Notes: generated by a model not told the origin, from the letters alone. A DNA stretch of 64,000 bases from DATIUV01 sp049322755 (GCA_049322755.1 JBMOQX010000017.1:1-64000), one strand, 5' to 3'; shown: positions 1 to 10,327, numbered from the stretch's first letter. Made by a program: numbers and translations.

Positions 1-21
1 GGGTGGTGTCCTTATACAGAC

Positions 22-48
22 GGGGCGGCGAATCAGCGCCGCCCCTTT
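22..48. terminator. GC-rich hairpin downstream of the TRAP gene
   Basis: A perfect 9-bp stem (22-30 paired with 37-45, six-base loop) is followed on the plus strand by three T residues. On the minus strand, where the TRAP gene at 79-1230 ends, no T tract follows. It may stop transcripts from either side or only stabilise the 3' end of the minus-strand mRNA. Confidence 0.4.
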
Positions 49-78
49 CAGTGGAACCGCTTCAAGACCGCGCGAACG

Positions 79-1230
79 TCAGAACGGCAGCTTGCCGAAA
101 ATGTGCTCGTAACCGGTCTTGTAATCAGCGTCGTTGAAGAAGTGGTAGAACGCGACGCGCTTCGCCCAGGCCTGCTGCGAATCGACCACCTTCTTGAAGA
201 ACGGGTCGGCGTCGGACAGCCGCTTGGTGACGACGTCCCAAGCCTTGAGCTGGGCCTCGAACACCGACTTCGGCGTGCGATGGACCTTGACGCCGTGCTT
301 GTTGATGAGCTCCTGCAGATCCCGCGAGTAGTTGTCCATCGCGGTCCAGTAGTTGGACGACGACGACGCTTCGGCGGCGTAGCGCAGGATCGCCTGCAGA
401 TCCTTGGGCAGCGAGGCGTACTTCTTCTTGTTGACCAGGATCTCGAAGAACTCCATCGCCTGATGGTAGGAGCCCATCATGTAGACCTTGGCGACGTCCT
501 GGGCGCCGAAGCGCATGTCCGAGGTGGGGTTGTTGAACTCGAACGCCTCGATCACGCCGCGCTCCATCGCCGGGACGATCTCGCCGCCGGGGAGCTGGGT
601 GACCTTCATGCCCATCTCCTGCAGCAGGTCGGCCGCCAAGCCCACGGTGCGGTACTTGAGGCCCTTGAGCTCGTCCGCGGACTTGATCTGCTTCTTGAAC
701 CAGCCCAGCGGCTGGGTCGGCATCGGCATCGCGAAGAAGCCGACCACGTCCAGGCCGATCTTGCCCAGCAGCTCGTTGTAGAGCTCCAGGCCGCCGCCGC
801 GGTAGATCCACGCCAGCTGCTGGTGCGCGTCGACACCGGTAATGGGGCCGGAGCCGAACAGCGAAGCCACCTTGCTCTTGCCGTACCAGTACACCGGCAC
901 CGAGTGGCCCGCGTCCAGTACGCCCTTGGACACCGCATCGGTGACCTCGAACGGCTTCACCACGGCGCCGGCCACCAGGTAGTCGATCTTGAGGCGGCCT
1001 TCGGCCATCTCGTTGACGCGCTTGACGTACTCCTCGGCCATCTCGTTGAAGATGTCCTTGGCGCCCCAAGCGCCCTGCATCTTGAGCACCACCGGGGACT
1101 GCGCGACCGAGATCATCGGGAAGCCGGTGATGGCGGCACCGGTGGCGGCGACGGCCGCACCCTTCAGGAACTTGCGGCGAGACGTCTTTACCGCATCCTC
1201 GGCGACGGGTTTACGGGTTTCCTCACTCAT
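79..1230 (-). CDS. dctP: TRAP transporter substrate-binding protein, DctP family
   Basis: Periplasmic solute receptor of a tripartite ATP-independent (TRAP) transporter, 383 aa. The N-terminus carries a twin-arginine signal (SRRKFLK, residues 17-23, then a hydrophobic Ala-rich stretch to about residue 44), so export is probably by Tat and as a folded protein. The mature part has the DctP pattern, including a PGGEIVPAMERGVIEAFE segment typical of organic-acid-binding members. A GGAGG ribosome site lies just upstream of the ATG. It is the last gene of a minus-strand group that carries lutABC and aldehyde/hydroxyacid dehydrogenases, so a 2-hydroxy or keto acid ligand is plausible, but this is inference. 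The membrane subunits DctQ and DctM are not in the window; they could lie beyond base 1. Confidence 0.9.
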   Translation of the reverse strand: MSEETRKPVAEDAVKTSRRKFLKGAAVAATGAAITGFPMISVAQSPVVLKMQGAWGAKDIFNEMAEEYVKRVNEMAEGRLKIDYLVAGAVVKPFEVTDAVSKGVLDAGHSVPVYWYGKSKVASLFGSGPITGVDAHQQLAWIYRGGGLELYNELLGKIGLDVVGFFAMPMPTQPLGWFKKQIKSADELKGLKYRTVGLAADLLQEMGMKVTQLPGGEIVPAMERGVIEAFEFNNPTSDMRFGAQDVAKVYMMGSYHQAMEFFEILVNKKKYASLPKDLQAILRYAAEASSSSNYWTAMDNYSRDLQELINKHGVKVHRTPKSVFEAQLKAWDVVTKRLSDADPFFKKVVDSQQAWAKRVAFYHFFNDADYKTGYEHIFGKLPF

Positions 1231-1301
1231 TGCGTCCTCCAGCTTGTTGTTGATGAGATAGACAGGTTGGATCGCGTTGCGAACCGGGTGTTCTCGTTAT
1301 T

Positions 1302-1320
1302 GCGGCGCAGCACGCGCCGC
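1302..1320. other. Inverted repeat in the antiporter-dctP gap
   Basis: Seven-bp stem 1302-1308 / 1314-1320 with a five-base loop, inside the 206-base gap between the antiporter stop and the dctP start. No T tract follows on either strand, so it is not a standard intrinsic terminator. It could be an mRNA-stability hairpin or a protein site. Nothing else recognisable was seen in this gap. Confidence 0.3.
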
Positions 1321-1436
1321 CCCCCGAACCGCCCCCGAAGACCCGGATACGCCACGGGATTGCCCCTCGCAACACGCGCCAAATATTACCCTTTTCCGCT
1401 CCGGGTTGGCCAGCACAAACCGACCGAGGCGACGAT

Positions 1437-2840
1437 TCAGGCCTTCGCGACAGCGGCGTTGGCTACCTGGCGCTTGATCAGGAATGCCAGGATCGGCGGC
1501 GTCATGAGCGTGGTCAGCATGACCATGATGACGATGATCGAGAACACCTCGTCCGAAACCACGCCCAGCGTCTTGCCCACTACGGCGAAGATGAGCCCCA
1601 CCTCACCGCGCGGCACCATGCCCCAGCCCACCAGCCACTTGTTGACCTTTCCGGCCGCCAGGCCCGCAGCCACCTTGCCCGCCACGGCCGCCACGGTGAT
1701 GGCCAGCGCGATGAGCACCGCGTGCAGGTTGAACAACACGTCCAGGCGGACGCTCATGCCGGTGATGACGAAGAAGAACGGCACCAGGAAATGGCCGACG
1801 GAGTCCATCAACGCCTCGAGATCCCGCTCCTCGTGATGATGGATCACCCGGGCGACGCGGCGCCTGACCTCGGGCGGTTCGTCCTTGAGCGCCTCCGTCA
1901 CGTCGCGGCGAAATTCCGGCGGCGCGAAATCTCGGAAATGCACCGAATCCAGGATCAGCCCGGCGGCAAAGGCGCCGACGATCGGCGCCAGGCCGATCTG
2001 CTGCGCCAGGAAAGCGAACACCAGGCAGGTGCCGATGACCAGCGTGAATTTCATGCCGACGCCGGTGTGGATGCGCGAGAAGGTGCGGCTGAACAGCGGC
2101 GCCAGCCGCTGGCCGATGACCAGGGCGCCCACCAGGAATGCCAGCGCCTTGAGTATGATCAGGCCGACGCCCACGGCGTCGACTGTGCCCGCCGAAACGA
2201 TCGCCGACACCACCGCCAGGATCACCAGCCCCAGCACGTCGTCGATCACGGCCGCCCCCAGCACGATCTGGGCCTCGGGGGTTTGCAGCGTCCCCATGTC
2301 CTTGAACACGCGTCCGGTGATGCCCACGGATGTGGCCGTCAGCGTGGCACCGATGAACAGATAGGCGTTTTGCGACAGGCCCGGCAGCAGCAGCGGCCCC
2401 ACCACCACCGTGCCGATGAGAAATGGCAGCACGACGCCGATCACCGCCACCAGCAGCGCCCGCACCCCGACCTGGCGCATGGTGGCGACGTCGGACTCGA
2501 GCCCGATCTGGAACAGCAGGATCACCACGCCGAGCTCGGCCAGGAAGCGCACGATCGCGTCGGTCTTGATGGGCTCGAACCAGCCGATCCCCACCAGGAA
2601 CAGGTTGCCCAGCAGGATGCCGATCAGCAGCTCGCCCAGCACCGCCGGCTGGCCGAACTTCTCCACCAGGCTCGCGCTCTTGGCGAACCCCAGGATCAGC
2701 GCGATCCAGAGGAAGACCTGCGCCGTATGCTCGGCTTCGGCGCCGCCGGCAGCGGCGGCGGAAATCGACCACAGCGCCGTCCCCAGCACTGCGCAGGTCA
2801 ACGCGCCGCGCAGCCACGCGGGCTTGCTTTCCCTCCTCAT
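1437..2840 (-). CDS. Cation:proton antiporter, CPA2/Kef-type membrane domain
   Basis: Integral membrane Na+/H+ or K+/H+ exchanger of the CPA2 superfamily, 467 aa with about 12-13 hydrophobic segments. The paired acidic residues D200-D201 in a hydrophobic helix (GAAVIDDVLGL) are the expected ion-binding site. There is no C-terminal TrkA-N/RCK domain: the protein ends soon after the last helix (about 455), so this is the transport domain alone. Two oddities: residues 1-31 resemble a cleavable signal peptide (WSISAAAAGG), and a charged loop at about 301-345, rich in Glu, Arg and His (EALKDEPPEVRRRV), interrupts the membrane region. It lies 70 bases after lutC and 206 before dctP, same strand; it may balance ions or protons during organic acid uptake. 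Exchanged cation unknown. Confidence 0.85.
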   Translation of the reverse strand: MRRESKPAWLRGALTCAVLGTALWSISAAAAGGAEAEHTAQVFLWIALILGFAKSASLVEKFGQPAVLGELLIGILLGNLFLVGIGWFEPIKTDAIVRFLAELGVVILLFQIGLESDVATMRQVGVRALLVAVIGVVLPFLIGTVVVGPLLLPGLSQNAYLFIGATLTATSVGITGRVFKDMGTLQTPEAQIVLGAAVIDDVLGLVILAVVSAIVSAGTVDAVGVGLIILKALAFLVGALVIGQRLAPLFSRTFSRIHTGVGMKFTLVIGTCLVFAFLAQQIGLAPIVGAFAAGLILDSVHFRDFAPPEFRRDVTEALKDEPPEVRRRVARVIHHHEERDLEALMDSVGHFLVPFFFVITGMSVRLDVLFNLHAVLIALAITVAAVAGKVAAGLAAGKVNKWLVGWGMVPRGEVGLIFAVVGKTLGVVSDEVFSIIVIMVMLTTLMTPPILAFLIKRQVANAAVAKA

Positions 2841-2910
2841 CCTCTCCTCGCTCCTCTCCTCTTATTGTCCATCCGCCGGCGCCAGGGCCGGGCATTCCGG
2901 TTCTCGCCCC

Positions 2911-3558
2911 TCATCCCACCAGAATCACGTGCACCCGATAGGGCCCATGGGCGCCCAGCGTCACGGTCTGCTCGATATCCGCGGTGCGCGAGGGGCCGGA
3001 CACCAGGTTGAGCGCGCGCGGTGGAGCGCCGCGCTCATCGCGCATGAGTGCCAGAGCGTCCTCCACCGAATCGACGATACGGCCGGCGGACACCACGGCC
3101 ACGTGATTTTCCGGCACTAGGCTCACGGATCCCGGCGTCTGCGCGCCGGAGAGCAGCGCCAGGGTCCCGGTCTCGGCGATGCCGCAGAACGCGCCGGTGA
3201 TGCCCACCGAGTCATCGCCTTGCGCGCGGCGGGCGTCCGCGTCGATGCCGGCCGCCTCCCAGTCCCAGCCCGCCACCTCCGGCCAGACCACGGCCTTCGC
3301 CGGAAGACCCGCCCCCGCGAGGAAAGCCGCCACCGCGGCGGGCACCTTCTCGACGCCGGTAACGCGCTCGACCGTGCACGCCATCGCCCGCGCCCGATCG
3401 AGGAACCGCTCGATGCGATCCCACTCCATGGGCGGCCGCGGTCCCGCCGCGCGGGCCGCCAGGTACGCCCGGGCCTCGTCCTGCACGGATTGCGCAGGCG
3501 GACCGTCGCGCCCCAGCGCCTTGCGGATGCGGCCGAGGATCGCGTCCCTGGAACTCAT
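2911..3558 (-). CDS. lutC: LutC/YkgG family lactate utilization protein C
   Basis: Small cytosolic subunit of the LutABC iron-sulfur lactate dehydrogenase system, 215 aa, near the usual family length. The N-terminus (SSRDAILGRIRKALGR) and the segments DDSVGITGAFCGIAETGTL and SLVPENHVAVV are hallmarks of the LUD domain (DUF162). In Bacillus subtilis LutABC allows growth on L-lactate; homologues act on other 2-hydroxy acids, so substrate is inferred only. Here lutC is separated from lutB by two dehydrogenase genes (3572-6071), an unusual order. Its start lies 13 bases after the stop of the hydroxyacid dehydrogenase, which indicates one transcript. Confidence 0.9.
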   Translation of the reverse strand: MSSRDAILGRIRKALGRDGPPAQSVQDEARAYLAARAAGPRPPMEWDRIERFLDRARAMACTVERVTGVEKVPAAVAAFLAGAGLPAKAVVWPEVAGWDWEAAGIDADARRAQGDDSVGITGAFCGIAETGTLALLSGAQTPGSVSLVPENHVAVVSAGRIVDSVEDALALMRDERGAPPRALNLVSGPSRTADIEQTVTLGAHGPYRVHVILVG

Positions 3559-3571
3559 GCGCCCGCCCGCA

Positions 3572-4525
3572 TCACGCCACCCGGTTGCGCGGCTCGCCCG
3601 TCACGTAGGCCTCGATGTTGTCGATCAGCTGGTCTGCCATCGCCTGCATGGCCTCCCGGCTGGCCCAGGCCACGTGCGGCGTGAGCAGAAAGTTCGGCCG
3701 ATCCACCTGCAGCAGGGGATTACCCTCGCGCGGCGGCTCCACCGACAGCACATCGAAGCCGGCGCCCGCAATCCAGCCCTGGTCCAGGGCCCGCACCAGC
3801 GCGCGCTCGTCCACCAGTCCGCCCCGTGCGGTATTGATCAGGATGGCGTCGCGTTTCATCCGCCGCAACTCCGCCTCCCCGATCATCCCGCGCGTTGCCG
3901 CCGTCAGCGGACAGTGCAGGGAAATGACGTCGCACTCGGCGATGACCCGATCGAAGGCGACATGGCCGGGCCGCAACTCGGCAGACCCCTTGCGCTCGGC
4001 GAACCAGACCCGCATGCCGAAGGCTTTGCCCAGCCGGGCCACGGCATCGCCGAGCCCGCCGCGGCCGACGACCCCGAGCCGGCTGCCGTGCAGGTCGCGG
4101 ACCGGATGATCGAACAGGCAGAAGAACGGCGCCTGCTGCCAGCGGCCCTCCCGCACGTCCCGGCGGTAGGCCAGCAGGTTGCGGCGCAGCGCCAGCATCA
4201 GCATGAAAACGTGCTCCGGCACCGCGTGCACGCCATAGCCGCGGATGTTGGACACGACGATGCCATGGCTGCGGCAGTACTCCAGGTCGACGTTGTCGGT
4301 GCCGGTGGCGCACACCGCGATCTTGCGCAGCGCGGGCAGGCGCGCGAGCGTGTCCGCCTGCATCGGCACCTTGTTGACCACCGCGATGGTGGCGTCGGCG
4401 AGGCGCGGCAGGATCTCCTCCGCCGCGGTCAGCGGGTAATCGGTCCAGTCGTGCGCGAACGCCGGCCGGCGGATGTCGGCCTCGATCGTGGCGCGGTCGA
4501 GGAAGACAATGCGGTGCCCGCCCAC
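3572..4525 (-). CDS. D-2-hydroxyacid dehydrogenase (NAD-dependent)
   Basis: Cytosolic oxidoreductase of the D-isomer-specific 2-hydroxyacid dehydrogenase family (glycerate/phosphoglycerate/lactate dehydrogenase type), 317 aa, normal length. The Rossmann motif is GRGGLG in the middle of the protein. The catalytic set is visible: Arg in INTARGGLVDE, Glu in FDVLSVEPP, His in LTPHVAWAS. It begins with GTG four bases after the stop of the semialdehyde dehydrogenase gene. Position between lutB and lutC suggests it interconverts a 2-keto acid and a D-2-hydroxy acid while LutABC handles the L form or a related acid; this is inference. Hydroxypyruvate/glyoxylate reductase activity is an equally good guess from sequence alone. 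Confidence 0.88.
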   Translation of the reverse strand: MGGHRIVFLDRATIEADIRRPAFAHDWTDYPLTAAEEILPRLADATIAVVNKVPMQADTLARLPALRKIAVCATGTDNVDLEYCRSHGIVVSNIRGYGVHAVPEHVFMLMLALRRNLLAYRRDVREGRWQQAPFFCLFDHPVRDLHGSRLGVVGRGGLGDAVARLGKAFGMRVWFAERKGSAELRPGHVAFDRVIAECDVISLHCPLTAATRGMIGEAELRRMKRDAILINTARGGLVDERALVRALDQGWIAGAGFDVLSVEPPREGNPLLQVDRPNFLLTPHVAWASREAMQAMADQLIDNIEAYVTGEPRNRVA

Positions 4526-4529
4526 GGGC

Positions 4530-6067
<1,538 letters not shown>

Positions 6068-6071
<4 letters not shown>

Positions 6072-7474
6072 GATTTACCTCGCTCCGCGTAAAGTTCTCT
6101 GAAGGTCTTGCCGGCCGGCGCCGGCAGGTCGCGGCCATCGGTCCAGCCGCCGGCCAGCGGCAAGCGGTGCACCATGCCCTCGGCGCCGCCCATCCATTTG
6201 AGCGCGCGCGCGCCGATCCGCGTCGCCGCGGCGTAAAGGCCGGGGCGCGCGGCGAGCCAGGCCCAGGCCCGCAATGCGATGCGCTCCGGCAGCGGCCGCA
6301 GTCCCCGCTCCACCTGCCTCTCCCGCAGCTTGCGCAGCAGGTCGGGCAACGGAATCTTCACCGGGCAGACGACGCCGCACTGGTTGCACAGGGTTGCCGC
6401 GTGAGGCAGGTCGAGCGCGTTTTCCAGGCCGATGTAGGAAGGCGTGAGCACCGAGCCCATCGGGCCCGGGTAGACCCAGCCATAGGCGTGACCGCCGACG
6501 CTCTGGTACACCGGGCAATGATTCATGCAGGCGCCGCAGCGGATGCAGCGCAGCATCGGCTGCAAGTCGGTGCCCAGCAGCTGGCTGCGCCCGCCGTCCA
6601 CCAGCACGACGTGGAAATGCTCGGGCCCGTCGAGGTCGTCACCGCCTTTCACGCCAGTAGTGATGGAGACGTAGTTGGTGATGGACTGGCCGGTGGCGGA
6701 ACGCGGCAGCAGGCGCAGCAGCGTCGCCAGGTCCTCCAGCGTCGGCACCACTTTTTCGATGCCGGTGATGGCGACGTGTACCCGCGGCAGCGTCGTCACC
6801 ATGCGACCGTTGCCCTCGTTGGTGACGATCAGCGTGGAGCCGGTCTCGGCGCAGTAGAAGTTGGCGCCGGAGATGCCCATGTCGGCCGACAGGAAGTGGG
6901 GGCGCAGGATCTCGCGCGCCTCGCGCGTAAGCTCGCCAATGTCGGTCTTGCGCGCGCGGGCGTGCTTGGCGGCGAACAGGTCCGACACTTCTTCCTTGTT
7001 CTTGTGCACCACCGGCGCAACGATGTGGGACGGCGGTTCCTTGGCGAGCTGCAGGATGTACTCGCCCAGATCGGTCTCTACCACCTCGATGCCGGCGGCC
7101 TCGAGGGCGTCATTGAGAGCGCACTCCTCCGACACCATGGACTTGGATTTCACCGCCTTGCGCACGCCGTGCTTCCGGGCGATGTCGCAGACGATGCGGG
7201 TTGCCTCCTCGTAGGTGGCGGCCCAGTGCACCTTGGCGCCGCGGGCGGTGGCGTTGCGCTCGAACTCCTCGAGGTAGAAATCCAGGTTGTTCAGGGTGCG
7301 GTCTCGGATGCGCGCCGCCGCCTCGCGGATTTCCTCGAAATTCGGCAGCTCCTGGATCGCCCGCGCCCGGGCGCCGACGAAATTGGTCTGCAGCTTGGCG
7401 AGCGCCTGCTGCAGCGGCTCGTCGCCCAGCTTTTCGTGGGCGCGGGCCTTGAAGTACATCGAGGTGACCTGCAT
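6068..7474 (-). CDS. lutB: LutB family iron-sulfur protein
   Basis: Core subunit of the LutABC 2-hydroxyacid (lactate) oxidising complex, 468 aa. The first about 300 residues form a LUD domain (for example SKSMVSEECALN, ADMGISGANFYCAETGS). The C-terminal third carries two 4Fe-4S ligand clusters, CIRCGACMNHCP and CNQCGVVCPV, ferredoxin-like, which would pass electrons toward quinone or LutA. It sits 11 bases after lutA and overlaps mmsA by four bases, so the three are cotranscribed. The N-terminus (MQVTSMYFKARA) agrees with the family, supporting the start used. Confidence 0.93.
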
Positions 7475-7485
7475 CCGCCTCTCCG

Positions 7486-8277
7486 TCAGTCGACGGCTTC
7501 ACCGTCCATGCCCGCGAGCACCTCCGCCACGTGCAGCACACGGGTTCGGCGGTTGCCGCGTCGGCGCATCCGGCCCTCGATGTTGAGCATGCAGCCGAGG
7601 TCGCCCAGCACCAGCGCGTCGGCGCCGGTGGATTCCACCGCCTCGCACTTGCGCTCGGCGATGCGGGTCGAGATCTCGCCGAACTTCACCGAGAACGTGC
7701 CGCCGAAGCCGCAGCACTGCTCGGCGGCATCCATTTCCGTGATGTGCAGGCCGTCCATTTTCTGCAGCAGCGCGCGCGGCTGGCTCTTGACGCCCATTTC
7801 CCGCAGGCCGGCGCAGGAGTCGTGGTAGGTGATGGACCCGCGCCGCGTTCCGGGAACCCGGTCAAGGTGAACCACATTCACGAGAAAGTCGGTCAGCTCG
7901 TAGGTCTTGGCGCAGAGCTGCTCGACCTCGGCCGCCCGCTCCGGATAGTCGCGCAGCAGCTCGGGGTAGTGAGTGCGGACCATGCCGCTGCAGGAGCCCG
8001 AAGGCGCCACGACGTAGTCGCAGTCGCGAAACTCGTCCAGGAGCTTGAAGGCTAGCCGCTGCGCGCCGCGGCGGTCACCGGAGTTGTAGCCCGGTTGGCC
8101 GCAGCAGGTCTGGGTCCGCGGCACCACGACGTCGTGCCCGGTGGACTCCAGCAGGCGCAGGGCCGCGAACCCGATGCGGGGCCGCATCACGTCCACCAGG
8201 CAGGTGACAAATAGGCCGATGCGCACGAGGAACGATAGGGAGCCGAAGGAACCACGTTCGGGGAGTGTTTCGATCAT
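7486..8277 (-). CDS. lutA: LutA family (Fe-S)-binding CCG-domain protein
   Basis: Subunit of the LutABC system, 263 aa from the ATG at 8277. It has two CCG domains, seen as TQTCCGQPGYNSG and AEQCCGFGGTFS, the cysteine-rich motif shared with heterodisulfide reductase B and GlpC, binding a non-cubane or 4Fe-4S cluster. Start choice: the ATG at 8277 has an AAAGG element nine bases upstream. A GTG at 8226 gives the usual short family N-terminus (VRIGLFVTCLVD) but has no visible ribosome site. First gene of the catabolic operon; the divergent iclR gene starts at 8383, so the 105 bases between hold both promoters. Confidence 0.9.
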   Translation of the reverse strand: MIETLPERGSFGSLSFLVRIGLFVTCLVDVMRPRIGFAALRLLESTGHDVVVPRTQTCCGQPGYNSGDRRGAQRLAFKLLDEFRDCDYVVAPSGSCSGMVRTHYPELLRDYPERAAEVEQLCAKTYELTDFLVNVVHLDRVPGTRRGSITYHDSCAGLREMGVKSQPRALLQKMDGLHITEMDAAEQCCGFGGTFSVKFGEISTRIAERKCEAVESTGADALVLGDLGCMLNIEGRMRRRGNRRTRVLHVAEVLAGMDGEAVD

Positions 8278-8340
8278 ACCACGCGGCCTTTGGGGGGCCG
8301 GCTGGAGCACCTGCGGTTGTCCGGAACGATTTCATAATGT

Positions 8341-8355
8341 AAAATTGCCAATTTT
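8341..8355. promoter_or_regulatory. Palindrome, candidate IclR operator
   Basis: A perfect 15-base interrupted palindrome (seven bases, one centre base, seven bases: AAAATTGCCAATTTT) lies between the divergent lutA and iclR genes, 27 bases before the iclR ATG. A CATAAT -10-like hexamer (8333-8338) stands just before it on the plus strand. AT-rich 14-16-base palindromes in divergent promoters are usual for IclR-family autoregulators. No good -35 was found at the proper distance. Confidence 0.5.
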
Positions 8356-8382
8356 TTGCTGCGGCGCAAGAGGGGCAATCGC

Positions 8383-9165
8383 ATGGCCGAAAACGGAACC
8401 AAGTCGTCGATCCAGGTGCTGGAACGGATGGTGAGCCTGCTCGACGTCCTGGCCGAGAGCGCGGACCCGCTCAACCTCAAGCAGCTGGCGCTCAGGACCA
8501 ATCTGCATCCGTCCACGGCGCACCGCATCCTCGGCGTGATGGTGGAGCACCGCCTGGTCGACCGGATCGAGCCCGGCACCTACCGCCTGGGCATCCACCT
8601 GCTGGAACTCGGCAACCTGGTCAAGAGCCGGATCAATATCCGCGACGAGGCGTTGCCCTACATGCAGAAGCTGCACGACCAGATCCACGAGACGGTCAAC
8701 CTGTCGATCCGGCAGGGGGACGAGATGGTTTACGTCGAACGACTGGTTTCGAGCCGTTCGGCGATGCGCGTCGTGCACCTGATCGGCGCGCGGGCGCCAA
8801 TGCACATCACCGCGGTGGGCAAGCTGTTCCTGCTGGAGGACGGCCCGGAAAAGATGCGCGAATATGCCCAGCGCACGGGCCTGCCGGCATCCACCCGCAA
8901 TTCCCTCAACACGCTGCCCAAGCTCACCCAGGAGCTGGAACGGGTGCGCAAACAGGGCTACGCGTTCGACAACGAAGAGGCGGAGCGCGGCGTCTCCTGC
9001 ATCGGCGCCGGCATCCGCGACGACGAGGGCCGGTTGGTCGCCGGGCTGTCGATCTCCGCTCCGTCGGACCGGCTGCGCAAGGAGTGGGCGCAGATGGTCA
9101 AGGACACCGCCGACGACATCTCCCACGCCATCGGCTACCGCCCGGCGCGCATGCTGCGCCGCTAG
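8383..9165 (+). CDS. IclR family transcriptional regulator
   Basis: DNA-binding regulator, 260 aa. N-terminal winged helix-turn-helix at about residues 12-75 (KQLALRTNLHPSTAHRILGVMVEHRLV) and C-terminal IclR effector-binding domain (ITAVGKLFLLE, the cysteine in RGVSCIGAGIRD, GLSISAPSDRL). The ATG at 8383 is preferred over an in-frame TTG at 8356 because a GAGGGG ribosome site lies directly upstream. It is divergent from the lutA-lutB-mmsA operon and most likely controls it together with its own gene. The ligand is probably a substrate or intermediate of that pathway, which is inference from position. Confidence 0.93.
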   Translation: MAENGTKSSIQVLERMVSLLDVLAESADPLNLKQLALRTNLHPSTAHRILGVMVEHRLVDRIEPGTYRLGIHLLELGNLVKSRINIRDEALPYMQKLHDQIHETVNLSIRQGDEMVYVERLVSSRSAMRVVHLIGARAPMHITAVGKLFLLEDGPEKMREYAQRTGLPASTRNSLNTLPKLTQELERVRKQGYAFDNEEAERGVSCIGAGIRDDEGRLVAGLSISAPSDRLRKEWAQMVKDTADDISHAIGYRPARMLRR

Positions 9166-9180
9166 ACCGGTCGGCGGCCG

Positions 9181-9196
9181 GCGGGCGCTCGCCCGC
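9181..9196. terminator. Hairpin in convergent iclR/egtD gap
   Basis: Six-bp GC stem (9181-9186 / 9191-9196) with a four-base loop lies in the 61-base convergent gap. No T tract on either side, so termination strength is doubtful. Confidence 0.3.
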
Positions 9197-9226
9197 TCGC
9201 CCCATGGCGATTGTCGCCGTTCCGGC

Positions 9227-10258
9227 TCAAGCGCCCGCTTCCAGGTAACAGATCCCGAATCCGCCGTCGCCTGACAGCCAGCGCCGACGCATCGCCCAGC
9301 CGCCCCGCCCTGCCAGTTCGGCGAATCCCTCGAGGTCGTATTTGTAGGAGTTTTCGGTGTGCAGCGTCTCGCCCGGGAAGAACGCAAAGCAGCGGTCGGC
9401 GACGGTGACCTCCTGGTGGCCGAGGCTGGCGAGGTGCATCTCGATACGGCCCTCCACGGGATTGTAGATCGCAACGTGGCGATAGCCGCCGGGGTCGAAA
9501 TCGGCGCCGAGTTCGCGGTTCATGCGCGCCAGAACGTTGCGGTTGAACGCGGCGGTGACGCCCGCCCCATCGTCGTAAGCGCGGGTCATGCGGTCGACCG
9601 GCTTCTTCAGGTCCACGCCGATCAGCAGCCCGCCGCCGGCCCCGGTCAGCGACGCGACCCGCGCCATGAACGCGGTCGCGTCCCGGTGACAGAAGTTGCT
9701 GATGCTGGAGCCGGGAAAGTACGCCACCCGGCGCCGGGCGCGGACGCCGGCGCTCAACGGCAGGGCGAGCGGCCGCGAATAATCACCCCATAGCGCCTCG
9801 ATGGCCAGCCACGGGAAATCCACCGCGAGTTGCCGGACCGACGCTTCCAGCGCAGCCCGTGAGATGTCCATGGGCGCGTAGACCGCCGGCCGCAGTGCCT
9901 CGATCAACAGCCGCGATTTCTGGCTGCTGCCGCTGCCGAACTCGATCAGCGCGCACCCGGCGCCCAGACAGGCGGCCATCTCCGCGGCATGGTCGCGCAT
10001 CATGGCCGTCTCGGTGCGCGTCAGCACGTACTCGGGAAGCTCGCAGATGGCGTCGAACAGGCGACTGCCCTCGGCATCGTAGAAATACTTCGGCGGGAGC
10101 GTTTTCGGCGTCGACGCCAGACCCCGGATCGCGTCCTCGAGAAACCGGTCGGCCACGGTGCCGCAGTCGTGCATCACCGCGTTGGGCGCCAGCTGCAGCG
10201 ACGCGAACGGGCCGACGCGGAACGGGGCGGCCGCGGCCGCAGGGGAACGATCGGACAT
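9227..10258 (-). CDS. egtD: EgtD-like L-histidine N-alpha-methyltransferase
   Basis: SAM-dependent methyltransferase of the EgtD family (DUF2260), 343 aa, about 320 being usual. EgtD trimethylates histidine to hercynine, first step of ergothioneine synthesis. Seen motifs: PPKYFYDAEGSRLFDAICELPEYY-like start (here LPEYVLTRTE), the SAM site LIEFGSGSSQKSRLL, YFPGSSISNF and the C-terminal FFPGETLHTENSYKY typical of histidine-binding members. The usual partner egtB (sulfoxide synthase) is not next to it or anywhere in the window; the following gene on the same strand is a PBP7-type peptidase 69 bases away. Either egtB is elsewhere or the product is hercynine itself. Confidence 0.85.
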   Translation of the reverse strand: MSDRSPAAAAAPFRVGPFASLQLAPNAVMHDCGTVADRFLEDAIRGLASTPKTLPPKYFYDAEGSRLFDAICELPEYVLTRTETAMMRDHAAEMAACLGAGCALIEFGSGSSQKSRLLIEALRPAVYAPMDISRAALEASVRQLAVDFPWLAIEALWGDYSRPLALPLSAGVRARRRVAYFPGSSISNFCHRDATAFMARVASLTGAGGGLLIGVDLKKPVDRMTRAYDDGAGVTAAFNRNVLARMNRELGADFDPGGYRHVAIYNPVEGRIEMHLASLGHQEVTVADRCFAFFPGETLHTENSYKYDLEGFAELAGRGGWAMRRRWLSGDGGFGICYLEAGA

Positions 10259-10327
10259 TTCCAGGAACGATGAATCCGGCCAGGCTGAAACGCGCGCGCC
10301 GCCGGAGGCCCCCGCGCGGAGTACCGC

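Noticed and set aside
103..1836. Very long plus-strand open frame opposite the TRAP and antiporter genes
   Set aside because: Antisense frame caused by high GC; it is rich in Arg, His and Leu, has no recognisable domain, and covers two clear genes on the other strand.
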